This document shows, piece by piece, positions 1 to 5,278 of a stretch of DNA of 8,646 bases. Position numbers and translations under genes: made by a program. The stretch is from positions 1 through 8,646 of the forward strand of contig USIA01000072.1 in NCBI GenBank assembly GCA_900554535.1, in the 5' to 3' direction. Positions within the stretch are counted from its first letter, which is position 1; each line of letters starts with the position of its first letter. Under the pieces are notes generated by a model that was not told where the DNA came from, made no database searches, and saw only the letters and a list, made by a program, of their open reading frames with translations. The stretch is from an uncultured Oscillospiraceae bacterium. GTDB taxonomy: Bacteria > Bacillota > Clostridia > Oscillospirales > Acutalibacteraceae.

Positions 1-279
1 CTTTGAAAAGCTATATGCGCAGGCTGATGGCCTGCTTCAAGCGAGTTAAGATGGGGATAAATCTCTCATTTTAACTTGGGCTAATTCTTGACTTAGGACC
101 AAATTGGGCATGGAATTTAGAAAAATATTGGACACCATATATGCTGCCTTCTCTGGAACACATTGCGACCACTTGGTGATTCCCAAACCATATAACATCT
201 AACGTCCACTTTTTTAACGGCCTCAGAAAAGCAGTTCTGGAAGCTGGCAACAAGATTGTATTTTCGACACTTTTGTCTT

Positions 280-579
280 CTACTTAGCAAAAACCTCTAT
301 AACACATTCCAGACAAAGTAACATGCCTTCCCCATTACGTTGCCATTGCAAAATATCAATGTGTTTGATTTTTATGTCATTGAACGAAACATCCGGCATG
401 TGTCTCTGTACAGCCGTAAGCTTTGCACCAACTATCAAAGACGCGGCCCGGCTTTTTCTGGTGCGCCCGCCGCATGAATCCGGGCTTGCTGAAAGTGTGT
501 AGCGAGGTGTAGCGGCTTTTTTAGGTCCTTCTCCTATTTCGAAAAAATAGTTAGCCCTATAAAATCCCGCTACGCGCCG
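280..579 (-). pseudogene. Unidentified gene fragment, C-terminal part only
   Basis: This minus-strand frame is open for about 99 codons between a TAG read from 582-580 and a TAG stop at 282-280. It has no convincing start: the only in-frame ATG (399-397) would give 39 residues and is preceded by no clear ribosome binding site. The last 60 or so residues read like real protein, with hydrophilic and aliphatic residues alternating and a motif DILQWQRNGEGMLLCLE near the end. The upstream half overlaps the inverted repeat at 495-587 and looks non-coding. I do not recognise the family. It may be the 3' end of a gene cut by rearrangement, or chance. Confidence 0.25.
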
Positions 580-587
580 CTACACAC
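495..587. repeat. Imperfect inverted repeat, 22-base arms
   Basis: The arm at 495-516 (GTGTGTAGCG then AGGTGTAGCGGC) and the reverse complement of 566-587 agree at 19 of 22 positions, with 49 bases between them. The spacer holds an inner hairpin made of CTATTT and AAATAG around CGAAA. The plus strand also reads open across it (493 to 651) without a start codon. The core unit TAGCG recurs four times in the two arms. It could be a small inverted-repeat element, a transposon-end remnant or a protein-binding array. No flanking target duplication was identified. Confidence 0.5.
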
Positions 588-623
588 CCCCGCTTACCCC
601 ACAAGCTACAGGGACAAGGAACG

Positions 624-652
624 TTTACTTTTTCATATCTTTGTGGTATAAT
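624..652 (+). promoter_or_regulatory. Sigma-A promoter for ferritin
   Basis: A -35 TTTACT (624-629) lies 17 bases before a perfect -10 TATAAT (647-652). The -10 carries the extended TG one base upstream (644-645). Transcription should start near 659, leaving a leader of about 55 bases. The -10 is embedded in a 13-base palindrome, GTATAATTTATAC (646-658). A second inverted repeat, GGGAA-CC-TTCCC (668-679), sits just after the predicted start. Either could bind a repressor; neither is a clean match to Fur or PerR boxes. Confidence 0.8.
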
Positions 653-714
653 TTATACGTTTTAAAAGGGAACCTTCCCAAATCATTCCATTCTAGAAAG
701 GCTGATTTTAGAGT

Positions 715-1227
715 ATGTTAAAAGAAAAAGTCGCTGATCTCCTGAATACGCAGGTCAATAAGGAATTTTATTCCGCTTACTTGTATCTTTATCTTTCCAA
801 TTTCTATGTGGACAAAGGCCTCAATGGGTTTGCAAATTGGTACAACGTGCAGGCGCAGGAAGAGCGCGATCACGCCATGCTGATGATGAAATATCTGCAA
901 AACAACGACGTGTCCGTTACGTTGGAAGCCATCGAAAAGCCGGATGCGCAGATTCAGGAGCTGATCGATCCGCTGAAGGTGGGGCTGGCGCATGAGCAGT
1001 ATGTCACGGGCCTGATCAACACGATCTACGCCGCCGCTTCGGATGAAAAGGACTTTCAGACCATGCAGTTCCTGGACTGGTTTGTCAAAGAGCAGGGTGA
1101 AGAGGAGACAACCGCCAAAGATCTGGTCAAAAAGATGGAGCTGTTTGGTACCGATCCTAAGGGGCTGTACCTGCTCGATCAGGAACTGGCGGCCCGCGTC
1201 TATGCAGCGCCCACACTGGTTCTGTAA
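715..1227 (+). CDS. ftnA: Bacterial non-haem ferritin
   Basis: Iron-storage protein of 170 residues that assembles into a 24-subunit cytosolic shell, oxidises Fe(II) and stores it as a ferric mineral. The family is clear: the ferroxidase ligands fall at the same numbering as E. coli FtnA, namely E17, E50, H53, E94, Q127 and E130, with Y24 beside them. The third-iron site glutamates E49, E126 and E129 are also present. There is no haem-ligand methionine context as in bacterioferritin. The length is normal. The ATG at 715 starts the first helix (MLKEKVADLLNTQVNKEF) and has AGAAAGG (695-701) 13 bases upstream, a slightly long spacing. The gene stands alone between its own promoter and a terminator shared with the convergent etfBA operon. 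Palindromes at the promoter suggest metal or redox control, which is inference. Confidence 0.96.
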   Translation: MLKEKVADLLNTQVNKEFYSAYLYLYLSNFYVDKGLNGFANWYNVQAQEERDHAMLMMKYLQNNDVSVTLEAIEKPDAQIQELIDPLKVGLAHEQYVTGLINTIYAAASDEKDFQTMQFLDWFVKEQGEEETTAKDLVKKMELFGTDPKGLYLLDQELAARVYAAPTLVL

Positions 1228-1309
1228 AAGCATAACAACGCTGGAGAAGAGCGTCGCCTCTGTAATGGGCGAGCAAAAGGGATCATTTCCCCGGAAAATA
1301 GGCATATAA

Positions 1310-1349
1310 AAAGGGCTTCTGACGGTTTTATCACCGGCAGGAGCCCTTT
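1310..1349. terminator. Bidirectional intrinsic terminator, ftnA and etfBA
   Basis: A 12-base-pair stem pairs 1310-1321 (AAAGGGCTTCTG) with 1338-1349 (CAGGAGCCCTTT), with one G-U pair. Inside it CGGT (1323-1326) pairs with ACCG (1333-1336). On the minus strand it is followed by TTTTTATAT and lies about 20 bases past the etfA stop, so it is a good terminator for etfBA. On the plus strand it ends the ftnA transcript with a shorter T run. Confidence 0.85.
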
Positions 1350-1367
1350 CATCTATTCAAAAATATT

Positions 1368-2372
1368 TCAGGCGCGGATCTTCTTGACCTCTTCAATAAA
1401 GACCGGCAGAATCTCAAACAGATCGCCAACGACGCCATAATCCGCCACATCGAAAATCGGAGCGTCAGGGTCTTTGTTGATGGCGACAATCACGTCCGAA
1501 CCCGTGATGCCGGCCACATGCTGAATCGCACCGGAAATGCCGCAGGTAATATACAGCTTCGGCGCAATGGTCTTGCCGGTCTGGCCGACCTGGTGTGCAT
1601 GTGCAATCCAGCCATCATCCACCGCAGCACGAGAAGCGCCAACAACGCCGCCCAGCGCATCGGCCAGCTGCTGAATGAGCTCAAATCCTTCCGGTCCGCC
1701 AACACCGCGGCCACCGGAAACGATCACATCTGCGCCCTCCAGATCGACATTCTCGCCGCCAGCCTCTTTGAGGATTTCGACAACCTGGGTACGGATGTCC
1801 TGCGGGGCGACATGCAGATCCTCCCGAATGACCTCGGCCTTATTCTCGCCGGGCTTGCCCTTCTTAAACACGCCGGGGCGCACGGTACCGATCTGCGGAC
1901 GATGGTCAGGGCAGAGAATCGTCGCCATCAGGTTGCCGCCAAAGGCCGGGCGCGTCCATGCGACATTGCCAGTCTCTTCGTCGATATCAAGCGCGGTGCA
2001 GTCAGCCGTCAAACCGGTCCCCAGACGGCTGGAAACGCGCGGTCCCACATCGCGGCCATTCGGCGTTGCGCCGATCAACATGCTCGTCGGGCCATACTTT
2101 TCGACCAGCGAGCACAACGCGATGGCATATGCATCGGTCGTGAAGTGCTCGTATTCCTCGCCTTCTACCACAATGATTTTATCAGCGCCCAATTCTCCGA
2201 CCGCCTGCACGGCTGCGTCCACATGGTTGCCGATCACAACGGCGACCAACGCGCCATTTTGCTTGTCCGCAAGCATACGGCCAGGCGTCAGCAGCTCAAG
2301 CCCTACATTTTTTGCAGTGCCGTCCTCGTTGGTCTCAATAAATACCCAAAGGTCCTTTGTCTTTGCTTCCAT
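1368..2372 (-). CDS. etfA: Electron transfer flavoprotein, alpha subunit
   Basis: Alpha subunit (334 residues) of the cytosolic EtfAB heterodimer, which takes electrons from acyl-CoA dehydrogenase-type enzymes or, in bifurcating complexes, from NADH. The N-terminal half forms the alpha/beta domain. The C-terminal FAD domain is fully conserved: SGGRG (219-223), VGASRAAVDDGW (244-255), QVGQTGKT (261-268), GISGAIQH (278-285) and INKDPDAPIF (298-307). The start at 2372 is chosen over an in-frame ATG nine codons upstream because AAGGGAGG (2390-2383) lies a good distance before it and family members begin there. The gene follows etfB by 16 bases, and its ribosome binding site abuts the etfB TAA, which suggests coupled translation. 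It ends about 20 bases before a terminator. No acyl-CoA dehydrogenase gene is adjacent in this window. Confidence 0.97.
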   Translation of the reverse strand: MEAKTKDLWVFIETNEDGTAKNVGLELLTPGRMLADKQNGALVAVVIGNHVDAAVQAVGELGADKIIVVEGEEYEHFTTDAYAIALCSLVEKYGPTSMLIGATPNGRDVGPRVSSRLGTGLTADCTALDIDEETGNVAWTRPAFGGNLMATILCPDHRPQIGTVRPGVFKKGKPGENKAEVIREDLHVAPQDIRTQVVEILKEAGGENVDLEGADVIVSGGRGVGGPEGFELIQQLADALGGVVGASRAAVDDGWIAHAHQVGQTGKTIAPKLYITCGISGAIQHVAGITGSDVIVAINKDPDAPIFDVADYGVVGDLFEILPVFIEEVKKIRA

Positions 2373-2388
2373 TGGAATCCCCCCTCCC

Positions 2389-3192
2389 TTAGATTGCATG
2401 CGCTTCGCTGAGCAACTCAGCGAGTTTCTTTGCGGTTTCCTCAGCGGTTGCTTCCTTGATCTTCACGCCGCTCTTCTTTTTCTGCGGCACAAAGGTCTTT
2501 TTGACCTTGGTCGGAGAGCCCTTCAGGCCCGCCCTTGTCAGGTCAATCGACGGGAGGTCTGCCGCTGTCAGCGTGGTGATTTCCGCCTTTTTGGCCGCCA
2601 GTTTCCGGCGCAATGTGGGATAACGGGGGTCCCAGGACGGCTTTGTGAAGGTGACCAGGCAAGGCATCTTGCAAGCGACGATCTCAAAGCCTTCGTCGAT
2701 TTCCTTTTTCACCTTCAGTGTGTCGCCATCAACAGAAGCTTCCCAGCCATAGGTGACCTGCGGATAGCCCAGATGCTCGGCGATTTCCGGGCCGACCTGT
2801 GCGGTATCGCCGTCAATGGCCTGTTTTCCGCAGAAAATCGCGTCGAACTTGCCTTCCAGCTCTTCAATCTTCTTGATCACTTCCGAGATGATATAGCTGG
2901 TTGCCAATGTATCGGAGCCGCCAAACGCGCGGTCAGAAGCCAAATAGGCTTTATCCGCTGCCATGGCCAGGCACGTCCGCAGCGCTTCCTGGGCCTGCTG
3001 CGGGCCCATGGAAACGACGACGATCTTGGTGCTGGGATCCGCGTCTTTGATACGCGCGGCCGCTTCCAAGGCATACCCGTCAAATGGGTTGACGATGGAA
3101 GGGACGCCGGCACGAATCAGCGTATTGGTGACCGGATCAATTCGGATTTCCGTTGTATCCGGCACCTGCTTGACACAAACAAGCACATTCAT
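2389..3192 (-). CDS. etfB: Electron transfer flavoprotein, beta subunit
   Basis: Beta subunit (267 residues) of EtfAB; it binds AMP in classical Etfs and a second FAD in electron-bifurcating ones. The start MNVLVCVKQVPDTTEIRIDP is typical. Also visible are NPFDGYALEAA (35-45), SDRAFGGSDTLAT (86-98) and the signature GKQAIDGDTAQVGPEIAEH (122-140). As I recall it, this pattern is close to that of bifurcating Etfs such as that of Acidaminococcus, so a bifurcating role is plausible. Sequence reading alone cannot settle it. The lysine-rich tail (about 224-250) is variable in the family. The ATG at 3192 has an excellent AGGAGG (3206-3201) 8 bases upstream. It is the first gene of etfBA, transcribed from the promoter at 3277-3305. 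Confidence 0.97.
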   Translation of the reverse strand: MNVLVCVKQVPDTTEIRIDPVTNTLIRAGVPSIVNPFDGYALEAAARIKDADPSTKIVVVSMGPQQAQEALRTCLAMAADKAYLASDRAFGGSDTLATSYIISEVIKKIEELEGKFDAIFCGKQAIDGDTAQVGPEIAEHLGYPQVTYGWEASVDGDTLKVKKEIDEGFEIVACKMPCLVTFTKPSWDPRYPTLRRKLAAKKAEITTLTAADLPSIDLTRAGLKGSPTKVKKTFVPQKKKSGVKIKEATAEETAKKLAELLSEAHAI

Positions 3193-3276
3193 TTCTGAAA
3201 CCTCCTGATTCTGTGTGATAGATTTGCTATACTTGCGCCTGAATCAAAAAGCAATATAGCCGAGACTACGGTCCTC

Positions 3277-3305
3277 ATTATACCGCAAATTTGCCTGTTT
3301 GCCAA
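3277..3305 (-). promoter_or_regulatory. Sigma-A promoter for etfBA
   Basis: Read on the minus strand, TTGGCA (3305-3300) is followed after exactly 17 bases by TATAAT (3282-3277). That is 5 of 6 and 6 of 6 consensus bases. The start should be near 3270, giving a leader of about 78 bases. This near-consensus promoter implies strong vegetative expression unless repressed. Confidence 0.85.
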
Positions 3306-3319
3306 TCGAAAATAGTAAA

Positions 3320-3334
3320 AAGCTTTTGAAAATT
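3320..3334. promoter_or_regulatory. Possible secondary CodY box
   Basis: AAGCTTTTGAAAATT matches the CodY consensus AATTTTCWGAAAATT at 12 of 15 positions. It lies 14 bases upstream of the etfBA -35 element. The surroundings are AT-rich, so a three-mismatch site alone is weak. The perfect site about 70 bases further upstream raises its standing. Confidence 0.4.
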
Positions 3335-3388
3335 TTAAAAATATATATGCAATTTGAAGTGTTATTGTAAACCTTATACACCAAAAAC

Positions 3389-3403
3389 AATTTTCTGAAA
3401 ATT
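3389..3403. promoter_or_regulatory. CodY box, perfect 15/15 match
   Basis: AATTTTCTGAAAATT matches the consensus AATTTTCWGAAAATT at every base. CodY is the Firmicute global regulator that binds DNA when GTP and branched-chain amino acids are plentiful. The site is about 84 bases upstream of the etfBA -35, so direct occlusion is not obvious. It may cooperate with the 3320-3334 site, or overlap a weak distal minus-strand promoter (TTTTCA, 17 bases, TATAAG) lying across it. Confidence 0.6.
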
Positions 3404-3718
3404 CACAAGGAATCTCTTCCTTTATTTACCGCAAAAACGACTTCATTCTTAGGAATTTGGAACTTTTTAATCTAGAAACACAACGGGTCCTTCATAAATA
3501 TAGAAACAACTGCATCATATGATATGGGAGAGAATAGGCGGCATTCATGGACTTCATCGTTAGCCCGCCACGATGCGGACAATCCATGGAAACCCATCGA
3601 GTCCAAAGAAAACTGCGGCGGTCACCGTCCAGCTCTTTCGCCGGGCCAGGAAACAGGACTTTATCAAATGCTTCTGCATCGCCCTGCTTTGAACAGCCTT
3701 GGCAAATCCGCCTATTTT
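3404..3718. other. Non-coding stretch, possible dispersed repeat
   Basis: There is no supportable gene between the etfBA control region and the cwlJ promoter. The first 90 bases are AT-rich. From about 3514 the composition shifts and local symmetry appears: ATCATATGAT (3514-3523), CATCGT (3555-3560) with ACGATG (3570-3575), and TGGACT (3548-3553) with AGTCCA (3600-3605) enclosing the former. A minus-strand frame (3722-3492) is open for 76 codons but has no ribosome binding site and low-complexity, unstructured content. The stretch gives me the impression of intergenic repeats seen in gut Ruminococcaceae; this is unverified. Confidence 0.35.
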
Positions 3719-3747
3719 GCATATCAGGCGCGCCCGTTACATATACG
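3719..3747 (+). promoter_or_regulatory. Candidate sigma-E promoter for cwlJ-gerQ
   Basis: GCATATC (3719-3725) fits the sigma-E -35 pattern KMATATT at 6 of 7 positions. After 14 bases, CATATACG (3740-3747) fits the -10 pattern CATACAHT at 6 of 8. In Bacillus, cwlJ and gerQ are mother-cell genes controlled by sigma-E, so the call fits the context. A start near 3754 would exclude the upstream in-frame start codons of cwlJ. Confidence 0.4.
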
Positions 3748-3768
3748 TAAAAGGCAGAAGATTTGTTA

Positions 3769-3790
3769 CAGCGCCGGCTATCCGGTGCTG
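3769..3790 (+). promoter_or_regulatory. Leader hairpin before cwlJ
   Basis: CAGCGCCGG (3769-3777) pairs with CCGGTGCTG (3782-3790) around the loop CTAT: nine base pairs with one G-U. It ends 5 bases before the cwlJ ribosome binding site and would form the start of the mRNA leader if the sigma-E promoter call is right. It could protect the transcript or modulate initiation. There is no T run, so it is not a terminator. Confidence 0.5.
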
Positions 3791-3795
3791 CACGG

Positions 3796-3805
3796 AAAGG
3801 AGGGG
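3796..3805 (+). promoter_or_regulatory. Ribosome binding site that sets the cwlJ start
   Basis: AAAGGAGGGG is the only strong Shine-Dalgarno match in the cwlJ leader. It lies 6 bases before ATC at 3812, exactly where family members begin with Met-Ala. The upstream in-frame ATG (3668), GTG (3785) and CTG (3788) have no such site at a useful distance. Confidence 0.75.
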
Positions 3806-3811
3806 TGGCTC

Positions 3812-4246
3812 ATCGCTTTTTCAGAACTGGAACTTCTGGCGCGCATTGTAGAGTGTGAGGCCGGCGGTGAAGGGGAAAACGGCATGAAAGCAGTCGGCTG
3901 CGTTGTGATGAACCGGGTGGAAATTACCTATGGAGAATACGGGCGCTTGCACACCATTCGGGACGTGGTCTTCCAGACAGGGCAATTCACCTGCGCGCGC
4001 ACCGTAGACAGGGGCGCCTACAATGCACAAAATCTCTACAACATGCGCCCAACGCAGGTTCATTACGACATTGCGAATTGGGCGATCGCAGGAAACCGGC
4101 TGACGAACCTGGGGTTTGCTTTGTGGTTTTTTAACCCCTTCACCGAGCAATGCCGGCCTCAGTTTCCCTCGGAGGTCGGCCAGTTTGTGATGCGCATTGG
4201 CGATCACTGCTTCTATAATCCGACAGAAAACTACGCGCAAACCTGA
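3812..4246 (+). CDS. cwlJ: Spore cortex-lytic hydrolase, CwlJ type (ATC start)
   Basis: Cell-wall hydrolase of the SleB/CwlJ family (Hydrolase_2) that degrades cortex peptidoglycan during spore germination. From 3812 the product is 144 residues, close to the 142 of B. subtilis CwlJ. It is a single domain without signal peptide or peptidoglycan-binding repeats, unlike SleB. The core ELLARIVECEAGGEGENGM (7-25) contains the presumed catalytic glutamate of the EA-GGE motif, followed by VVMNRV, the FQTGQFTC segment, AIAGNRLTNLGFALWFFNP and a C-terminal HCFYNPT. The alignment to family members I recall starts at residue 1 (AFSELELL after Met), and the ribosome binding site agrees, but the codon is ATC. 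ATG would need one base change at 3814. The same frame is open upstream to 3524 (ATG at 3668), but that part is not family-like. gerQ follows 31 bases on, as expected because GerQ is needed for CwlJ localisation. Confidence 0.88.
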   Translation: MAFSELELLARIVECEAGGEGENGMKAVGCVVMNRVEITYGEYGRLHTIRDVVFQTGQFTCARTVDRGAYNAQNLYNMRPTQVHYDIANWAIAGNRLTNLGFALWFFNPFTEQCRPQFPSEVGQFVMRIGDHCFYNPTENYAQT

Positions 4247-4277
4247 CCGCCAAAATTCATTCTTACGGAGGTTTATG

Positions 4278-4676
4278 ATGCCTGAATCCAACAGCCAAAA
4301 CAACCGCTCCCAGAATGTCCCGATCTATTCCAGGGACGGCTATGAGGAATTTTCCGACGGCTCCAGCCGGATGCGGGACTTTTCGACTCCGCCGCAGAGC
4401 ACCTTTGATTCGGAAGAAATGATCGGTTCCATTCAACGCATCCTGGAACAAAACCGCGGCAGCTATGTGGTCATCGAATTTCTGATCGGTACAGCCCAGC
4501 TCATGCGAAAACAGGGGATCCTCTATTTCATCGGCAACAATTATGTCACTCTGTACGACGACCAGGTTCAAAATTTTATCGTCTGCGATCTCTTTTCCAT
4601 CAAATTTGTCTATTTCTATATTCCGGGCAGACGCCCCAATCGCAACTTCAACCTCCTTCCAAACGCTTCCCGCTGA
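4278..4676 (+). CDS. gerQ: Spore coat protein GerQ
   Basis: Small coat protein (132 residues) of the GerQ/YwdL family. In Bacillus it is needed for CwlJ to function in the coat and is crosslinked by transglutaminase. Residues 1-45 are polar and disordered (Asn, Ser, Gln-rich, as is usual). The conserved part runs from about 46 to 118: SEEMIGSIQRILEQNRGSYV, then FLIGTAQLMRKQGILYFIG, then the strand-rich TLYDDQVQNFIVCDLFSIKFV. ATG at 4278 lies 6 bases after ACGGAGG (4265-4271); an adjacent in-frame ATG at 4275 is only 3 bases away and less likely. It is probably cotranscribed with cwlJ, since a 31-base gap leaves no room for a clear promoter. The product is shorter than Bacillus GerQ, as in clostridial versions. 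Confidence 0.85.
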   Translation: MPESNSQNNRSQNVPIYSRDGYEEFSDGSSRMRDFSTPPQSTFDSEEMIGSIQRILEQNRGSYVVIEFLIGTAQLMRKQGILYFIGNNYVTLYDDQVQNFIVCDLFSIKFVYFYIPGRRPNRNFNLLPNASR

Positions 4677-4716
4677 GCCTCTCCCGCCTGACGCAAACGA
4701 GGCAGTACACACAAAA

Positions 4717-4746
4717 CCCCGGCACGCGACGCGCCGGGGCTTTTTT
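4717..4746 (+). terminator. Intrinsic terminator after cwlJ-gerQ
   Basis: CCCCGGC (4717-4723) pairs with GCCGGGG (4733-4739). The inner bases can add two more pairs beyond an A-C mismatch. It is followed by C and six T (4741-4746), a strong rho-independent terminator 40 bases after the gerQ stop. Confidence 0.95.
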
Positions 4747-5181
4747 ATGGATTGCACAGGTTTCCAAAAGCAAAATTCGTCAGCCTTCTTGCTCCATCCG
4801 GGACACAGGCAGCCGGCGATTTTTTTATAAGGGCAGTCACTCGCGTGTTTTTCGGCCAGCACCGCATCATACCCCTAAAATATTGCCGCGGAAATCTTGA
4901 AAATGGGTCCATCCCCCATTCCCTCATGGCAAGGATAAATGCAGAACCCAAGTCTCTTCGGGTCAGTTCTATAAATCCGGCAGCAAGAATCCAGATCCGG
5001 AAAAATTCTGTGGCCTGCTTTTCAGGATTTTCTTGAAATGGAAACGTTTTCTGTTGATTTTCAATGAATTTTCTCAAATTAAAATGCTATTTTCATGCAT
5101 GCTTTAGGTAATATGCACGCAAGTTTTATTTATGCATTATGCAATTTTTTGATGAAAGCTCGGATTATATAGATAAGGCAG
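4747..5181. other. Intergenic region upstream of liv operon
   Basis: No gene is supported. Frames open on both strands (about 4752-5036 plus, 5077-4745 minus) lack ribosome binding sites and do not resemble proteins. The first half contains a small hairpin, AGAAC to GTTCT (about 4941-4974). The second half becomes AT-rich and holds the CodY-like cluster (5026-5081), the palindrome CATGCATG (5094-5101) and TGCATTATGCA (5133-5143), all consistent with an upstream control region. Confidence 0.5.
5026..5081. promoter_or_regulatory. Cluster of CodY-like motifs upstream of liv
   Basis: Three sites resemble AATTTTCWGAAAATT: 5026-5040 (11 of 15), 5056-5070 (11 of 15) and 5067-5081, AATTTTCTCAAATTA (12 of 15). 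The last two overlap by four bases. Overlapping degenerate boxes are known for CodY, and branched-chain amino-acid transport is a classic CodY target. The cluster ends 100 bases upstream of the -35 in AT-rich DNA, so chance matches are a real possibility. Confidence 0.35.
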
Positions 5182-5211
5182 TTGATTTTTGCAAGTTTAA
5201 CGTGCTATAAT
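5182..5211 (+). promoter_or_regulatory. Sigma-A promoter for liv operon
   Basis: TTGATT (5182-5187) lies 18 bases before TATAAT (5206-5211), with an extended TGC directly in front of the -10 (5203-5205). The start should be near 5218, giving a leader of about 61 bases that contains the 16-base palindrome. Confidence 0.8.
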
Positions 5212-5229
5212 GTTCATGTCATAAATTCG

Positions 5230-5245
5230 TGTGTCAGCTGACACA
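5230..5245. promoter_or_regulatory. 16-base perfect palindrome, likely operator
   Basis: TGTGTCAGCTGACACA is perfectly symmetric and lies at about +12 to +27 of the predicted liv transcript, between promoter and ribosome binding site. An additional TGTCA half-site occurs at 5217-5221. The position is typical of a repressor roadblock site. As RNA it could form a six-pair hairpin with an AGCT loop. The binding protein is unknown. Confidence 0.6.
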
Positions 5246-5278
5246 TGGAAATTCCAAATGAAGGAGTAGGAGAAATTT

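Larger units (their letters stand above)
1..623. other. Gene-poor left flank with degraded reading frames
   Basis: No intact gene can be supported here. Short open stretches occur on both strands but lack a start with a ribosome binding site and are broken by stops. The most protein-like is the minus-strand frame at about 280-579, listed separately. The right part (495-587) carries an imperfect inverted repeat. The block ends where the ferritin promoter begins. The mixture of broken frames and inverted repeat suggests remains of an inserted or lost element. This is inference, because no transposase or integrase motif is visible. Confidence 0.5.

Noticed and set aside
71..253. Minus-strand 60-codon reading frame in the left flank
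   Set aside because: No ribosome binding site, no recognisable family and broken neighbours; composition like non-coding DNA.
718..1305. Long minus-strand frame opposite ferritin
   Set aside because: Shadow of ftnA, whose ferroxidase residues prove the plus-strand frame.
1518..3198. Long plus-strand frames opposite etfA and etfB
   Set aside because: Antisense shadows of conserved etf genes; rich in Arg, Ser and Cys without domain signals.
3524..3811. N-terminal extension of the CwlJ frame from an ATG at 3524 or 3668
   Set aside because: It is not family-like, has no ribosome binding site, contains the candidate sigma-E promoter, and would make the protein far longer than CwlJ.
4855..5000. 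Possible T-box or other riboswitch upstream of liv
   Set aside because: The small AGAAC/GTTCT hairpin lacks the T-box sequence and a terminator/antiterminator pair, and it lies upstream of the predicted transcription start.
4752..5077. Opposed frames of about 94 and 110 codons in the liv upstream region
   Set aside because: No initiation signals and no protein-like pattern; the region is AT-rich control DNA.
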